The notes beneath the pieces are model-generated. The model did not search any database. It was not told the DNA's origin and saw only the letters and a list, made by a program, of their open reading frames with translations. Below are positions 8,644 through 16,890 of a stretch of 64,000 bases of DNA, one piece after another (the first letter of the stretch is position 1; each line of letters opens with the position of its first letter). The position numbers and the translations under genes are program-made. The DNA comes from Streptomyces cinnamoneus (GTDB lineage: Bacteria > Actinomycetota > Actinomycetes > Streptomycetales > Streptomycetaceae), in NCBI RefSeq assembly GCF_002939475.1, contig NZ_PKFQ01000001.1, forward strand, positions 5,081,001 through 5,145,000, written 5' to 3'.

Positions 8644-8685
8644 GGCCCGCGCACGCGCGGGGGAGTGGTCGCGCGTACGCGGGCC
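8644..8685 (-). terminator. Stem-loop after the polyamine aminotransferase gene
   Basis: 16-base arms at 8644-8659 and 8670-8685 with a single mismatch and a 10-base loop, about 50 bases past the stop of the minus-strand aminotransferase gene. The stretch 8468-8735 has no coding sequence; it should also contain the promoter of the ABC exporter operon, which I could not place. Confidence 0.65.
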
Positions 8686-8735
8686 GGCGGGGACGGGCCG
8701 CGGAGGAGGGGGGTGCCCGTCGGGTGGAGGGCCCG

Positions 8736-10115
8736 TCAGATCTTCGTCCACGCCTCCGTGAGGACCCCGCGGACGATCTGCTCGATCTCGTCGAACGTCG
8801 ACTGGTCGGAGATCAGCGGCGGCGACAGCTGGATGACCGGGTCGCCGCGGTCGTCGGCACGGCAGTACAGGCCGTTCTCGAAGAGCTCCCTGGAGACGAA
8901 GCCGTAGAGCAGCCGCTCGCACTCCTCCGCCGTGAAGGACTCCTTGGTGGCCTTGTCCTTCACCAGCTCGATGCCGTAGAAGAAGCCGTCGCCGCGCACG
9001 TCGCCGACGATCGGCAGGTCGTGCAGCCGGGCGAGGGTGGCGCGGAAGGCCGACTCGTTGTCGAGGACGTGCTGGTTCAGCCCCTCGCGCTCGAAGACGT
9101 CGAGGTTGGCGAGCGCGACGGCGGCCGAGACCGGGTGCCCGCCGAAGGTGTAGCCGTGCAGGAAGGTGTTGCCGCCCTTGAAGAAGGGCTCGGCGACGCG
9201 GTCGGAGACCACGGCCGCGCCGATCGGGGAGTAGCCGGAGGTCATGCCCTTGGCGCAGGTGATGATGTCCGGGACGTAGCCGAACTTGTCGCAGGCGAAC
9301 ATCGTGCCGAGGCGGCCGAAGGCGCAGATGACCTCGTCCGAGACCAGCAGCACGTCGTGCCGGTCGCAGATCTCGCGCACCCGCTGGAAGTAGCCCGGCG
9401 GGGGCGGGAAGCAGCCGCCCGCGTTCTGCACCGGCTCCAGGAAGACGGCCGCGACGGTCTCGGGGCCCTCGAAGAGGATCTGCTGCTCGATCTGGTCGGC
9501 GGCCCAGCGGCCGAAGGCCTCGGGGTCGTCGCCGTGGAGCGGCGCCCGGTAGATGTTGGTGTTCGGCACCTTGTGCGCGCCGGGGACCAGGGGCTCGAAG
9601 GGGGCCTTGAGAGCCGGCAGGCCGGTGATCGACAGGGCGCCCTGCGGGGTGCCGTGGTAGGCGACGGCCCGCGATATGACCTTGTACTTGGTGTGGTTGC
9701 CGGTCAGCTTGTGGTATTGCTTCGCCAGCTTCCACGCGGTCTCGACCGCCTCGCCGCCGCCGGTGGTGAAGAAGACCTTGTTCAGGTCGCCGGGGGCGTG
9801 GTGCGCCAGCCGCTCGGCCAGCTCGACGGCCTTGGGGTGGGCGTAGCCCCACACCGGGAAGAAGGCCAGTTCCTGGGCCTGCTTGTGGGCGGCCTCGGCC
9901 AGCTCGACGCGGCCGTGGCCGGCCTGGACCACGAACAGTCCCGCCAGGCCGTCCAGGTAGCGCTTGCCCTTGTCGTCGTAGATGTACGTGCCCTCGCCGC
10001 GCACGATCGTGGGGACGGGGGCGTTCTCGTACGACGACATGCGGGTGAAGTGCATCCACAGGTGGTCGTACGCAGTCCTGCTGAGGTCCTTGCTCACGGC
10101 TATCGGGTTCCCCAT
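8736..10115 (-). CDS. Class III aminotransferase, probable polyamine (putrescine) transaminase
   Basis: 459 residues of the PLP-dependent class III (aspartate aminotransferase/omega-transaminase) family. Visible landmarks are 'FFTTGGGEAVETAWKLA' (phosphate-binding region), 'YHGTPQGA', 'FLEPVQNAGGCFPPP', 'LLVSDEVICAFGRLG' (the Asp that contacts the PLP nitrogen) and 'IITCAKGMTSGYSPIGA' with the Schiff-base Lys. The length and the 'HLWMHFTRMSSYE' N-terminus match amine:pyruvate transaminases associated with polyamine use. The start overlaps the 3' end of the Lrp regulator gene by 16 bases, so the two are co-transcribed, and the divergent neighbour is an aminoaldehyde dehydrogenase. Inferred role: deaminate putrescine or a related amine to the aldehyde oxidised by that dehydrogenase. 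The exact substrate is inferred from context. Confidence 0.85.
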   Translation of the reverse strand: MGNPIAVSKDLSRTAYDHLWMHFTRMSSYENAPVPTIVRGEGTYIYDDKGKRYLDGLAGLFVVQAGHGRVELAEAAHKQAQELAFFPVWGYAHPKAVELAERLAHHAPGDLNKVFFTTGGGEAVETAWKLAKQYHKLTGNHTKYKVISRAVAYHGTPQGALSITGLPALKAPFEPLVPGAHKVPNTNIYRAPLHGDDPEAFGRWAADQIEQQILFEGPETVAAVFLEPVQNAGGCFPPPPGYFQRVREICDRHDVLLVSDEVICAFGRLGTMFACDKFGYVPDIITCAKGMTSGYSPIGAAVVSDRVAEPFFKGGNTFLHGYTFGGHPVSAAVALANLDVFEREGLNQHVLDNESAFRATLARLHDLPIVGDVRGDGFFYGIELVKDKATKESFTAEECERLLYGFVSRELFENGLYCRADDRGDPVIQLSPPLISDQSTFDEIEQIVRGVLTEAWTKI

Positions 10116-10588
10116 GTGTAGGTCTGTTTGCGGAGCTTGAGATAGACGAAGCTCTCCGTCGAGCGCACGCCCGGCAGGGTTCTGATGCGCTTGTTGATCG
10201 TCTCCAGCAGGTGGTCGTCGTCCTCGCAGACGATCTCGATGAGGAGGTCGAACGAGCCCGCGGTCACGACGACGTACTCCACTTCGTCCATCGCGGTCAG
10301 GGCGTCGGCGACCGGGTCGAGGTCCCCGTCGACGTTGACGCCGACCATCGCCTGCCGCCGGAGCCCGACGGTGAGGGGGTCGGTGACGGCGACGATCTGC
10401 ATCACGCCCTGGTCGAGCAGCTTCTGCACGCGCTGGCGCACCGCCGCCTCGGACAGTCCGACGGCCTTGCCGATCGCCGCGTAGGGACGGCGTCCGTCCT
10501 CCTGGAGCTGCTCGATGATCGCCAGGGAGACGGCATCGGTCGGCGGCGTGCCGTGCACGCCCTTCGGATCTGCGCTACGAGTGGCCAC
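10100..10588 (-). CDS. Lrp/AsnC-family transcriptional regulator
   Basis: 162 residues from the GTG at 10588. The N-terminal winged helix ('IIEQLQEDGRRPYAAIGKAVGLSEAAVRQRVQKLLDQGVM', helix-turn-helix about residues 18-60) is typical of Lrp, followed by the RAM ligand-binding domain ('MVGVNVDGDLDPVADAL', 'VEYVVVTAGSFDLLIEIVCED'). The open frame extends 96 bases upstream, but a TACGCT -10-like element at 10625-10630 (minus strand) would place transcription start inside that extension, so the shorter start fits better. The gene overlaps the aminotransferase and faces the aldehyde dehydrogenase across a spacer that holds a direct repeat suited to Lrp binding. Likely a local regulator of amine catabolism (inference). 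Confidence 0.88.
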   Translation of the reverse strand: MATRSADPKGVHGTPPTDAVSLAIIEQLQEDGRRPYAAIGKAVGLSEAAVRQRVQKLLDQGVMQIVAVTDPLTVGLRRQAMVGVNVDGDLDPVADALTAMDEVEYVVVTAGSFDLLIEIVCEDDDHLLETINKRIRTLPGVRSTESFVYLKLRKQTYTWGTR

Positions 10589-10624
10589 GAGCCCCACTGT
10601 GCATGAGGACTCAGCGGTGTGGCA

Positions 10625-10726
10625 AGCGTAGAGCGATGAAATCCGTTGTGGATCTCGTGCGAAATAACTGATTCCGTTGTTCATGGCTGGTGGGTATGTC
10701 GAAAGCGTCGCCCTCCTGACTAGGCT
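10625..10726. promoter_or_regulatory. Divergent promoter region with candidate Lrp operator
   Basis: The octamer TCCGTTGT occurs twice in direct orientation at 10642-10649 and 10673-10680, 31 bases apart, close to three helical turns, as expected for Lrp-type octamers bound on one DNA face. The stretch 10640-10685 is visibly AT-richer than its surroundings. Candidate -10 elements are TACGCT on the minus strand (10630 to 10625) for the regulator and TAGGCT on the plus strand (10721-10726) for the aldehyde dehydrogenase. One octamer lies at the -35 position of the regulator promoter, which would allow autoregulation. Promoter calls rest on TAnnnT matches only. Confidence 0.5.
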
Positions 10727-10795
10727 GTGTCCGTCTCACCCAGCGGACCGACGCCGGGGGACATCCAAGAAGAACCGACAGAAGGGGTGGCCATC

Positions 10796-12247
10796 GTGAC
10801 CACCGAGCTGCGCCGTCTGCGCAACTACATCGACGGGGAGTTCCGGGACGCCGTCGACGGCCGGACCACCGAGGTCGTCAACCCGGCCACCGGAGAGGCC
10901 TACGCCACCGCCCCGCTGTCCGGTCCGGCCGACGTCGACGCCGCCATGGCCGCCGCCGAGGCCGCCTTCCCCGCCTGGCGCGACCTGGTCCCCGCCGAGC
11001 GCCAGAAGGTCCTCCTCAAGATCGCCGACGCCTTCGAGGCGCGCGCCGAGGATCTGATCGCCGCCGAGTCGGAGAACACCGGCAAGCCGCTCGCGCTCAC
11101 CCGCAGCGAAGAGGTCCCGCCGATGGTGGACCAGATCCGCTTCTTCGCCGGCGCCGCCCGCCTGCTGGAGGGCCGCTCCGCCGGCGAGTACATGGAGGGC
11201 ATGACCTCCATCATCCGCCGCGAGCCGGTCGGCGTCTGCGCGCAGGTCGCGCCGTGGAACTACCCGATGATGATGGCCGTGTGGAAGTTCGCCCCGGCGC
11301 TCGCCGCGGGCAACACCGTCGTCCTCAAGCCCTCCGACACCACCCCCGCCTCCACGGTCCTCATCGCCGAGATCATCGGCGGGGTGCTCGAGGAGCTGGG
11401 CCACCCCAAGGGCGTCTTCAACGTCGTCTGCGGCGACCGCGACACCGGCCGCCTGATGGTCGAGCACTCCGTGCCCGCCATGGCCTCCATCACCGGCTCC
11501 GTACGGGCCGGCATGTCGGTCGCCGAGTCCGCCTCCAAGGACCTCAAGCGCGTCCACCTGGAGCTGGGCGGCAAGGCGCCCGTCGTGGTCTTCGAGGACG
11601 CCGACATCGCCAAGGCCGTCGAGGACATCGCCGTCGCCGGCTACTTCAACGCCGGCCAGGACTGCACGGCCGCCACCCGCGTGCTCGTCCACGAGTCCGT
11701 CCACGACGAGTTCGTCACCGCCCTCGCCAAGGCCGCCGCCGACACCAAGACGGGCCAGCCGGACGACGAGGACGTGCTCTACGGTCCGCTCAACAACGCC
11801 AACCAGCTCCAGCAGGTGACCGGCTTCATCGAGCGCCTCCCCGCCCACGCCAAGGTCGAGGCCGGCGGCCACCGGGTCGGCGAGAAGGGCTACTTCTACG
11901 CCCCCACCGTCGTCTCCGGGCTCAAGCAGGACGACGAGATCGTCCAGCACGAGGTCTTCGGGCCGGTCATCACCGTCCAGTCCTTCACCGACGAGCAGCA
12001 GGCCGTGTCCTACGCCAACGGCGTCGAGTACGCGCTGGCCTCCTCGGTGTGGACCAAGGACCACGCCCGCGCCATGCGGATGTCTAAGGCTCTCGACTTC
12101 GGCTGCGTGTGGATCAACACCCACATCCCGCTCGTCGCCGAGATGCCCCACGGCGGCTTCAAGAAGTCCGGCTACGGCAAGGACCTGTCGGCCTACGGCT
12201 TCGAGGACTACACCCGGATCAAGCACGTGATGACCTCACTGGGCTGA
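10796..12247 (+). CDS. Aldehyde dehydrogenase, probable gamma-aminobutyraldehyde dehydrogenase
   Basis: 483 residues of the NAD(P)-dependent ALDH superfamily. The cofactor region 'QVAPWNYPMMMAVWK', the general-base motif 'LELGGKAP' and the catalytic Cys290 in 'FNAGQDCTA' are all present, with 'EVFGPVITVQ' near the C-terminus. 'NAGQDCTAATR' and the 'NYIDGEF' N-terminus are typical of gamma-aminobutyraldehyde dehydrogenases. The chosen start is the GTG at 10796 with GAAGGGG eight bases upstream; the frame is open from 10727, but that begins at the putative -10 element. It probably oxidises 4-aminobutanal from putrescine to GABA. It diverges from the Lrp-aminotransferase operon, sharing its control region. 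Confidence 0.9.
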   Translation: MTTELRRLRNYIDGEFRDAVDGRTTEVVNPATGEAYATAPLSGPADVDAAMAAAEAAFPAWRDLVPAERQKVLLKIADAFEARAEDLIAAESENTGKPLALTRSEEVPPMVDQIRFFAGAARLLEGRSAGEYMEGMTSIIRREPVGVCAQVAPWNYPMMMAVWKFAPALAAGNTVVLKPSDTTPASTVLIAEIIGGVLEELGHPKGVFNVVCGDRDTGRLMVEHSVPAMASITGSVRAGMSVAESASKDLKRVHLELGGKAPVVVFEDADIAKAVEDIAVAGYFNAGQDCTAATRVLVHESVHDEFVTALAKAAADTKTGQPDDEDVLYGPLNNANQLQQVTGFIERLPAHAKVEAGGHRVGEKGYFYAPTVVSGLKQDDEIVQHEVFGPVITVQSFTDEQQAVSYANGVEYALASSVWTKDHARAMRMSKALDFGCVWINTHIPLVAEMPHGGFKKSGYGKDLSAYGFEDYTRIKHVMTSLG

Positions 12248-12260
12248 TCCCCTCGTGATC

Positions 12261-12293
12261 GCGCACGCGCGTACGTTCCGTACGCGCGTGTGC
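12261..12293 (+). terminator. Stem-loop after the aldehyde dehydrogenase gene
   Basis: 15-base arms 12261-12275 and 12279-12293 (one G-T wobble) with a TTC loop, 13 bases after the stop. Alternating purine-pyrimidine core (GCGTACG). It could separate this gene from the potD-like gene that begins at 12363. Confidence 0.7.
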
Positions 12294-12362
12294 GTATCAT
12301 CGACGCCCGGCCGAACGGCTCGTTCGCCCTGACCCGCCGTCCCGCCCGAATGCGAGAAGCCC

Positions 12363-13535
12363 GTGAAGCCCCTGTCCCGCCGGACCCTGCTGCGCGCGCT
12401 CGGCGCCGGCGCGGGGGCCGCAGCGCTCGCCGGCTGCGGGGTGCCCGCCGCCTACGTCGCCCCCCGCGACCGGGCCGCGGCCGACCGCTCCGAACGGGAC
12501 AAGCACCTGGTCTTCGCCAACTGGCCGCTCTACATCGACGTCGACGAGGACGACCCGCAGAAGCGGCCGACCCTGGAGGACTTCGAGAAGGCCAGCGGCA
12601 TCTCGGTGAAGTACACCGAGGAGATCAACGACAACGACGAGTTCTTCGGCAAGATCAGCCCGGCCCTGATGAACCATCAGGACACCGGCCGGGACATCAT
12701 CGTCGTCAGCGACTGGATGGCCTCCCGCTACGTCCGCCTCGGCTGGGTCCAGCAGATGGACCGCGCCGCCCAGCCGCACGTCGCCCGGGAGCTCGACCCG
12801 CTGCTGCGCAAGCCGGCCTTCGACCCCGGCCGCCTGCACACCGTCCCCTGGCAGTCCGGCATCACCGGCATCGCCTACAACCGCAAGAAGCTCGGCCGCG
12901 AGATCCGGCACACCAACGAGCTGTGGCACGACGACCTGCGCGGCAAGGTCACCCTGCTCGCCGGCATGGACGAGGCGTTCGCCCTGCTCATGATGGCGGG
13001 CGGCGCCGATGTCACCCGCTGGACCGCCGACGACTTCCACACCATGACGGACCAGCTGCGCCGCCTGGTGCGCAAGCGGCACATCCGCCGCTTCACCGGC
13101 AACGACTACATCAAGGACCTCTCCTCCGGCGACGTCCTGGCCTGCCAGGCCTACTCCGGCGACGTCATCCAGCTCCAGGCCGACAACCCCGACATCGAGT
13201 TCGTCGTCCCGGAGGAGGGCGCCGAGCTGTGGGCCGAGAGCCTGATGATCCCCGACCTCGCCCGGCACAAGCGCAACGCCGAGCGGCTGATCGACTACTA
13301 CTACCGGCCCGACGTCGCCGCCCGCGTGGCCGCCGAGGTCAACTACGTCTGCCCGGTGCCGGCCGCCCGCGAGGTGCTGGCCTCCTCCGGCGACAAGGAG
13401 CTCGCCGAGCTCGCCGAGAACCCGCTGGTCTTCCCCACCGACGAGATGCGCGGGCGGCTCGCCACCGCCCGCGACATCACCGCCCGGGAACGCCCCGCCT
13501 TCAGCAAGGAATGGAACGAGATCGTCGGGCTGTGA
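12363..13535 (+). CDS. potD: Polyamine ABC transporter substrate-binding lipoprotein (PotD-like)
   Basis: 390 residues from a GTG start. The N-terminus 'SRRTLLRALGAGAGAAAL' followed by AGC is a twin-arginine signal ending in a lipobox (Cys about residue 25), so it is probably exported folded and lipidated. The mature chain has PotD/PotF features: 'LVFANWPLYIDVDE' near the start, 'DIIVVSDWMASR', 'TVPWQSGITGIAYN', 'LLAGMDEAFALLMMAGG' and 'YSGDVIQLQADNPDIEFVVPEEGAELW' with an acidic ligand-contact region. It should bind putrescine or spermidine for the PotABC-like importer at 17,300-20,216, although five unrelated genes lie between. The gap is an oddity of the locus; the assignment of partner is an inference. 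Confidence 0.87.
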   Translation: MKPLSRRTLLRALGAGAGAAALAGCGVPAAYVAPRDRAAADRSERDKHLVFANWPLYIDVDEDDPQKRPTLEDFEKASGISVKYTEEINDNDEFFGKISPALMNHQDTGRDIIVVSDWMASRYVRLGWVQQMDRAAQPHVARELDPLLRKPAFDPGRLHTVPWQSGITGIAYNRKKLGREIRHTNELWHDDLRGKVTLLAGMDEAFALLMMAGGADVTRWTADDFHTMTDQLRRLVRKRHIRRFTGNDYIKDLSSGDVLACQAYSGDVIQLQADNPDIEFVVPEEGAELWAESLMIPDLARHKRNAERLIDYYYRPDVAARVAAEVNYVCPVPAAREVLASSGDKELAELAENPLVFPTDEMRGRLATARDITARERPAFSKEWNEIVGL

Positions 13536-13553
13536 CCCCCGCCGGTGCGCCGC

Positions 13554-14288
13554 TCACGCACGAGCGGGGGCCGGGAGCAGCGCGCGCAGGGTGCCGATGC
13601 GGTTCGTGGTGATCGAGTCGACGCCCGCGCGCAGCAGCCGCCGCATCGTGCGGCGGGTGTCGGCGGTCCAGGCCGAGACCCGCAGGCCGTTCGCGTGGTC
13701 ACGGGCCACGAGCTCGGGGGTCACCAGCCCGAAGCGGTAGTTGAGCCAGTGCGGACGCACGCCGGCCAGCAGGGCCGCCCGGGGCGGGGCCAGCGTGGTC
13801 CAGGTCAGGGCGATCTCCGCGTCGGGGTCGGCCCGGCGGACGTTCAGCATCGCCGCCGGGCCCCCGCAGTAGTACACCCGCTCCGTCGCCCCGCTCGCGT
13901 GCACCTCCGCGACGGCCGCGGCCGCCGCCGAGGGGTCGGGGAGGTCGACGAACAGCCGTCCCGTGCCGGCCGCCGCCGCCTCGGCGAGCGCCTCCCGCAG
14001 GGTGGGCACCCCGCCGCCGGTCACTTCCCGCAGCTCGTCGGCCGAGAACGCGGCGAGGGGCCGGTCGACGCCCCACAGCCGCCCCAGCGTCGCGTCGTGC
14101 AGCAGCACGGGCACCCCGTCACGGGTCAGCCGGACGTCGATCTCCACCGCCCCCGCTCCGGCCCGCAGCGCCGAGCGGACCGAGGGCAGCGTGTTCTCGC
14201 GGTGCACGTACGGATCGCCGCGGTGGGCGACGGCGGTGAAGGAGGCGAAGGCGCCGGCAGTGGGGTCCGAAGTGGCCATGGCCCCCAT
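13554..14288 (-). CDS. Glycerophosphodiester phosphodiesterase family protein
   Basis: 244 residues. The GDPD active-site motifs are present: 'AVAHRGDPYVHRENTL' (catalytic His in HRG and the Glu in ENT), 'VEIDVRLTRDGVPVLLHD' (metal ligands E-x-D and the second His), 'LFVDLPDP' and 'NYRFGLVTPEL' with the late 'GLRVSAWTADT' strand. The enzyme hydrolyses glycerophosphodiesters to an alcohol and glycerol 3-phosphate, in phospholipid turnover. No signal peptide is visible, so it is likely cytosolic. The ATG at 14288 is used here; a second ATG at 14279 is as likely, since GGGGG lies just ahead of it. It ends 18 bases from the convergent potD-like gene. Confidence 0.88.
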   Translation of the reverse strand: MGAMATSDPTAGAFASFTAVAHRGDPYVHRENTLPSVRSALRAGAGAVEIDVRLTRDGVPVLLHDATLGRLWGVDRPLAAFSADELREVTGGGVPTLREALAEAAAAGTGRLFVDLPDPSAAAAAVAEVHASGATERVYYCGGPAAMLNVRRADPDAEIALTWTTLAPPRAALLAGVRPHWLNYRFGLVTPELVARDHANGLRVSAWTADTRRTMRRLLRAGVDSITTNRIGTLRALLPAPARA

Positions 14289-14306
14289 TGTGGCGGGCCG
14301 CCCCCG

Positions 14307-15329
14307 TCAGCCCCGCCAGGTCGCGGTGTAGGAGTCGATCTCCGCGCGCAGCGCGGCCTTGCCGGCCGCGTCCATGAATGACGCCTCCACGGCGTTCTTC
14401 GCCAGCTCGGCCAGGCCGCGGGCGTCGAGGTCCAGCAGCCGGGCGGCCACCCCGTACTCGGTGTTGAGGTCGGTGCCGAACATGGGCGGGTCGTCGCTGT
14501 TGATCGTGACCAGCACGCCGGCCTGGACCATCTCCCTCACGGGGTGGTGGTCCAGGTCCGTCACCGCCCGGGTGGCCAGGTTGGAGGTCGGGCAGACCTC
14601 CAGCGGGATGCGGTGCTCGGCGAGGTGGGCCAGCAGCCTCGGGTCCTGTGTGGCGCTCGTGCCGTGGCCGATGCGCTCGGCGCGCAGCTCGGTGAGGGCG
14701 TCCCAGATCGTCTGCGGGCCGGTGGTCTCGCCGGCGTGGGGCACGCTGTGCAGGCCGGCGGCGATGGCACGGTCGAAGTAGGGCTTGAACTGCGGGCGGG
14801 GGACGCCGATCTCGGGGCCGCCCAGGCCGAAGGAGACCAGACCCTGGGGCGCGAGGTCGCAGGCGATCCGCGTCGTCTCCTCGGCGGCCTCCAGACCGGC
14901 CTCGCCGGGGATGTCGAAGCACCAGCGCAGCACCACGCCCAGCTCCGACTCGGCGGCCTTGCGGGCGTCCTCGATGGCCTCGACGAAGGCGACGTCCGGG
15001 ATGCCGCGGCGGGTGGAGCTGTAGGGCGTCACGGTGAGCTCGGCGTAGCGGATGTTCTGCCGGGCCATGTCGCGGGCGACCTCGTAGGTCAGCAGGCGGA
15101 CGTCCTCGGCGTCGCGGATCAGGTCGACGACCGAGAGGTAGACCTCGACGAAGTGGGCGAAGTCGCGGAAGGTGAAGAAGTCGGCCAGCGCCTCGGGATC
15201 GGTGGGCACCGGCGAGTCCGGGTGCCGGGCGGCCAGTTCGGCCACGATGCGGGGGGAGGCGGATCCCACATGGTGCACGTGCAGCTCCGCCTTCGGGAGG
15301 CCGGCGATGAACGAGTCGAGTGCGGGCAT
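14307..15329 (-). CDS. add: Adenosine deaminase family protein
   Basis: 340 residues from the ATG at 15329, which has a perfect AGGAGG ribosome binding site; the longer open frame upstream is low-complexity Gly/Thr sequence antisense to the next gene and is rejected. Zinc-site motifs of adenosine/AMP deaminases are visible: HVH near residues 17-19 ('AELHVHHVGSA'), 'SVPHAGETTGP' (His and the catalytic Glu), 'RIGHGTSA' (His) and 'TINSDDPPMFGT' (the two Asp). The enzyme hydrolyses adenosine to inosine in purine salvage; a related purine substrate is possible because the usual HLDG after the first HxH reads HVGS. It lies 18 bases downstream-to-upstream of the GDPD gene on the same strand and may be co-transcribed. 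Confidence 0.88.
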   Translation of the reverse strand: MPALDSFIAGLPKAELHVHHVGSASPRIVAELAARHPDSPVPTDPEALADFFTFRDFAHFVEVYLSVVDLIRDAEDVRLLTYEVARDMARQNIRYAELTVTPYSSTRRGIPDVAFVEAIEDARKAAESELGVVLRWCFDIPGEAGLEAAEETTRIACDLAPQGLVSFGLGGPEIGVPRPQFKPYFDRAIAAGLHSVPHAGETTGPQTIWDALTELRAERIGHGTSATQDPRLLAHLAEHRIPLEVCPTSNLATRAVTDLDHHPVREMVQAGVLVTINSDDPPMFGTDLNTEYGVAARLLDLDARGLAELAKNAVEASFMDAAGKAALRAEIDSYTATWRG

Positions 15330-15456
15330 GCGGGTCCTCCTGGGCTTCGGGGACGGCCGGACACCGGCCGGCCGGCGGTGCGGATCATCGTATGCGGGGC
15401 GGGTACGGGGCCTGTGCTCAGGCCTTAGCATGACGGGGTATCTACTGGGGAGGGTC

Positions 15457-16230
15457 ATGTCCGACAGGGACGACGCACAGCCGGAACTGCTGGACGGGGA
15501 CACCTGGGCGCCGCCCGGAACGCCGGTGCCGCTCGACAAGCCCGCGGCGCCCTCGCTGCCGCCCGTGCCACCCGTCGCACCTGCCGTGCCCGCCCCGCCC
15601 GCCGGACAGCCGGCCCCGCTCCCGATGCCGCCCGTGGCCCCCGTCCCGCCCGCGCGGGCAGGGGTGCCGCCCGTCCCGCCCGTGCCCCTCGCGCCCACCG
15701 GCCCGGGCACCCCGAGCGCCTACCAGGGCGAGGCCCACGGCCTCACCTGGCCGGCGCCGCCCGCGCAGGCCTTCGGCACCGGCCCGTACGCCCAGGGGCC
15801 CTACGGGCCGACCGCCTACGCCACGGGCGCCTACGGCTACCCGGGACCGTCGTACGGACCGGGCTGGCCGGGCATGACACCCGCGCCCAACAACGGCTTC
15901 GGGGTCGCCGCCCTCGTGCTCGGCATCATCGGCACCGTGCTGTCCTGGACGATCGTCTTCGGCGTCATCTGCAGCGTGCTCGCGATCGTCTTCGGCGCGA
16001 TCGGCCGCAGCAAGGTGAGCACCGGGGAGGGCACCAACGGCGGCCAGGCGCTGGCCGGCCTGATCCTCGGCGGCGTGGGCCTCCTCGCCACCGCCTGCTT
16101 CCTGGCGTTCTACATCACGCACGACGACGGCGACGACGACCCGGACTACGACGGCGGCGACGACACCTACGGCGCCTACATGGCGGCGCCGCCCGGGCCC
16201 GCGCCGCTCGTCTTCGCCGCCAGGCGCTGA
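15457..16230 (+). CDS. Proline-rich DUF4190 membrane protein
   Basis: 257 residues, starting at the ATG preceded by GGGGAGGG. Residues about 15-150 are proline/alanine-rich and then Gly/Tyr-rich ('GPYAQGPYGPTAYATGAYGYPG'-like low complexity), probably unstructured and cytosolic. Residues about 148-215 hold two membrane helices around 'FGVAALVLGIIGTVLSWTIV' and 'ALAGLILGGVGLLATACFLA', with the 'GRSKVSTGEGTNGGQALAG' linker typical of DUF4190. The C-terminus is acidic (several Asp in a row). Function unknown; proteins of this kind are very common in Streptomyces and often sit at the membrane. Its last 55 bases overlap the convergent NADAR gene. Confidence 0.8.
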   Translation: MSDRDDAQPELLDGDTWAPPGTPVPLDKPAAPSLPPVPPVAPAVPAPPAGQPAPLPMPPVAPVPPARAGVPPVPPVPLAPTGPGTPSAYQGEAHGLTWPAPPAQAFGTGPYAQGPYGPTAYATGAYGYPGPSYGPGWPGMTPAPNNGFGVAALVLGIIGTVLSWTIVFGVICSVLAIVFGAIGRSKVSTGEGTNGGQALAGLILGGVGLLATACFLAFYITHDDGDDDPDYDGGDDTYGAYMAAPPGPAPLVFAARR

Positions 16231-16787
16231 CGCGCCTCCATCAGGGCGAAGCCCAGCAGGTTCAGCCCGCGCCAGCGCGCGGGATCCGCGGCGGCCTCGT
16301 CGCCGGCGGCGAGGCCGATGCCCCAGACGCGGTCCAGGGGGCTGGCCTCCACCAGCACCCTGCTGCCGGTGCCCAGCAGACAGGCGCCCAGCTCGGGATG
16401 CCGGGCGAACTTGTGGACGCTGCCCTCGACGACGAGACCGAAGCGGTGCCGGCGCCACTCCTCCTCGTCGAAGCCGCGCACGGAACGGCCCGCCTCCTTG
16501 GCCTGCTGGGGGTCCCCGGCGGCGATCACCCGGGCCTCAGCCTCCGCGTCCCCGAAGAGCCGGGCCTTGCCCGCCATCATCCAGTGCTCGGCCGTGGCGT
16601 AGACCGTGCCGTCCACCGAGAAGGGGGACGGCCACCACTGGCTGAAACAGCCGGGCCCCACGCTGCCGTCGCGGCGCGGGCGGTGCCCCCAGAAGTGCAC
16701 GTATCCCACCTGCTCGCCCGCGGCGACGGCCGCCGTCAGCTCCGCCACCGAACGCGGCCCGTCTGCCGTGCTCGCCCCCGAGCCCAT
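16176..16787 (-). CDS. NADAR (YbiA-like) N-glycosidase domain protein
   Basis: 203 residues from the ATG at 16787 with GGGGGAGA upstream. The NADAR fold is recognised by 'VGYVHFWGHRP', 'CFSQWWPSPFSVDGTVYATAEHWMMAGKARLFGD', 'IAAGDPQQAKEAGRSVRGF', 'FAVHPEL'-like 'KFARHPELGACLLGTGSRVLVEASPLDRVWGIG' and 'GLNLLGFALMEAR'. Members remove sugar from riboflavin-pathway intermediates or from ADP-ribosylated guanine, and are linked to ADP-ribose metabolism. Here there is no neighbouring ADP-ribosyl toxin or riboflavin gene, so a housekeeping damage-control role is the simplest guess. It overlaps the convergent DUF4190 gene by 55 bases, with no terminator between. Confidence 0.88.
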   Translation of the reverse strand: MGSGASTADGPRSVAELTAAVAAGEQVGYVHFWGHRPRRDGSVGPGCFSQWWPSPFSVDGTVYATAEHWMMAGKARLFGDAEAEARVIAAGDPQQAKEAGRSVRGFDEEEWRRHRFGLVVEGSVHKFARHPELGACLLGTGSRVLVEASPLDRVWGIGLAAGDEAAADPARWRGLNLLGFALMEARQRLAAKTSGAGPGGAAM

Positions 16788-16890
16788 GAGCGTCTCCCCC
16801 TGTTGTCGCGTGCCCTCATTCTGGCCGAGGCCACTGACAACGCCCGGGCCCGCCCCGCCCCGCCGTCGTCGGGCTCCCGGGCGCCGCACC

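Noticed and set aside
10727..10795. A longer start for the aldehyde dehydrogenase at 10727
   Set aside because: It begins directly at a -10-like element, leaving no leader; the GTG at 10796 has a good ribosome binding site and the family's usual N-terminus.
15330..15710. N-terminal extension of adenosine deaminase to 15710
   Set aside because: It is Gly/Thr-rich antisense of the DUF4190 gene; AGGAGG directly precedes the ATG at 15329.
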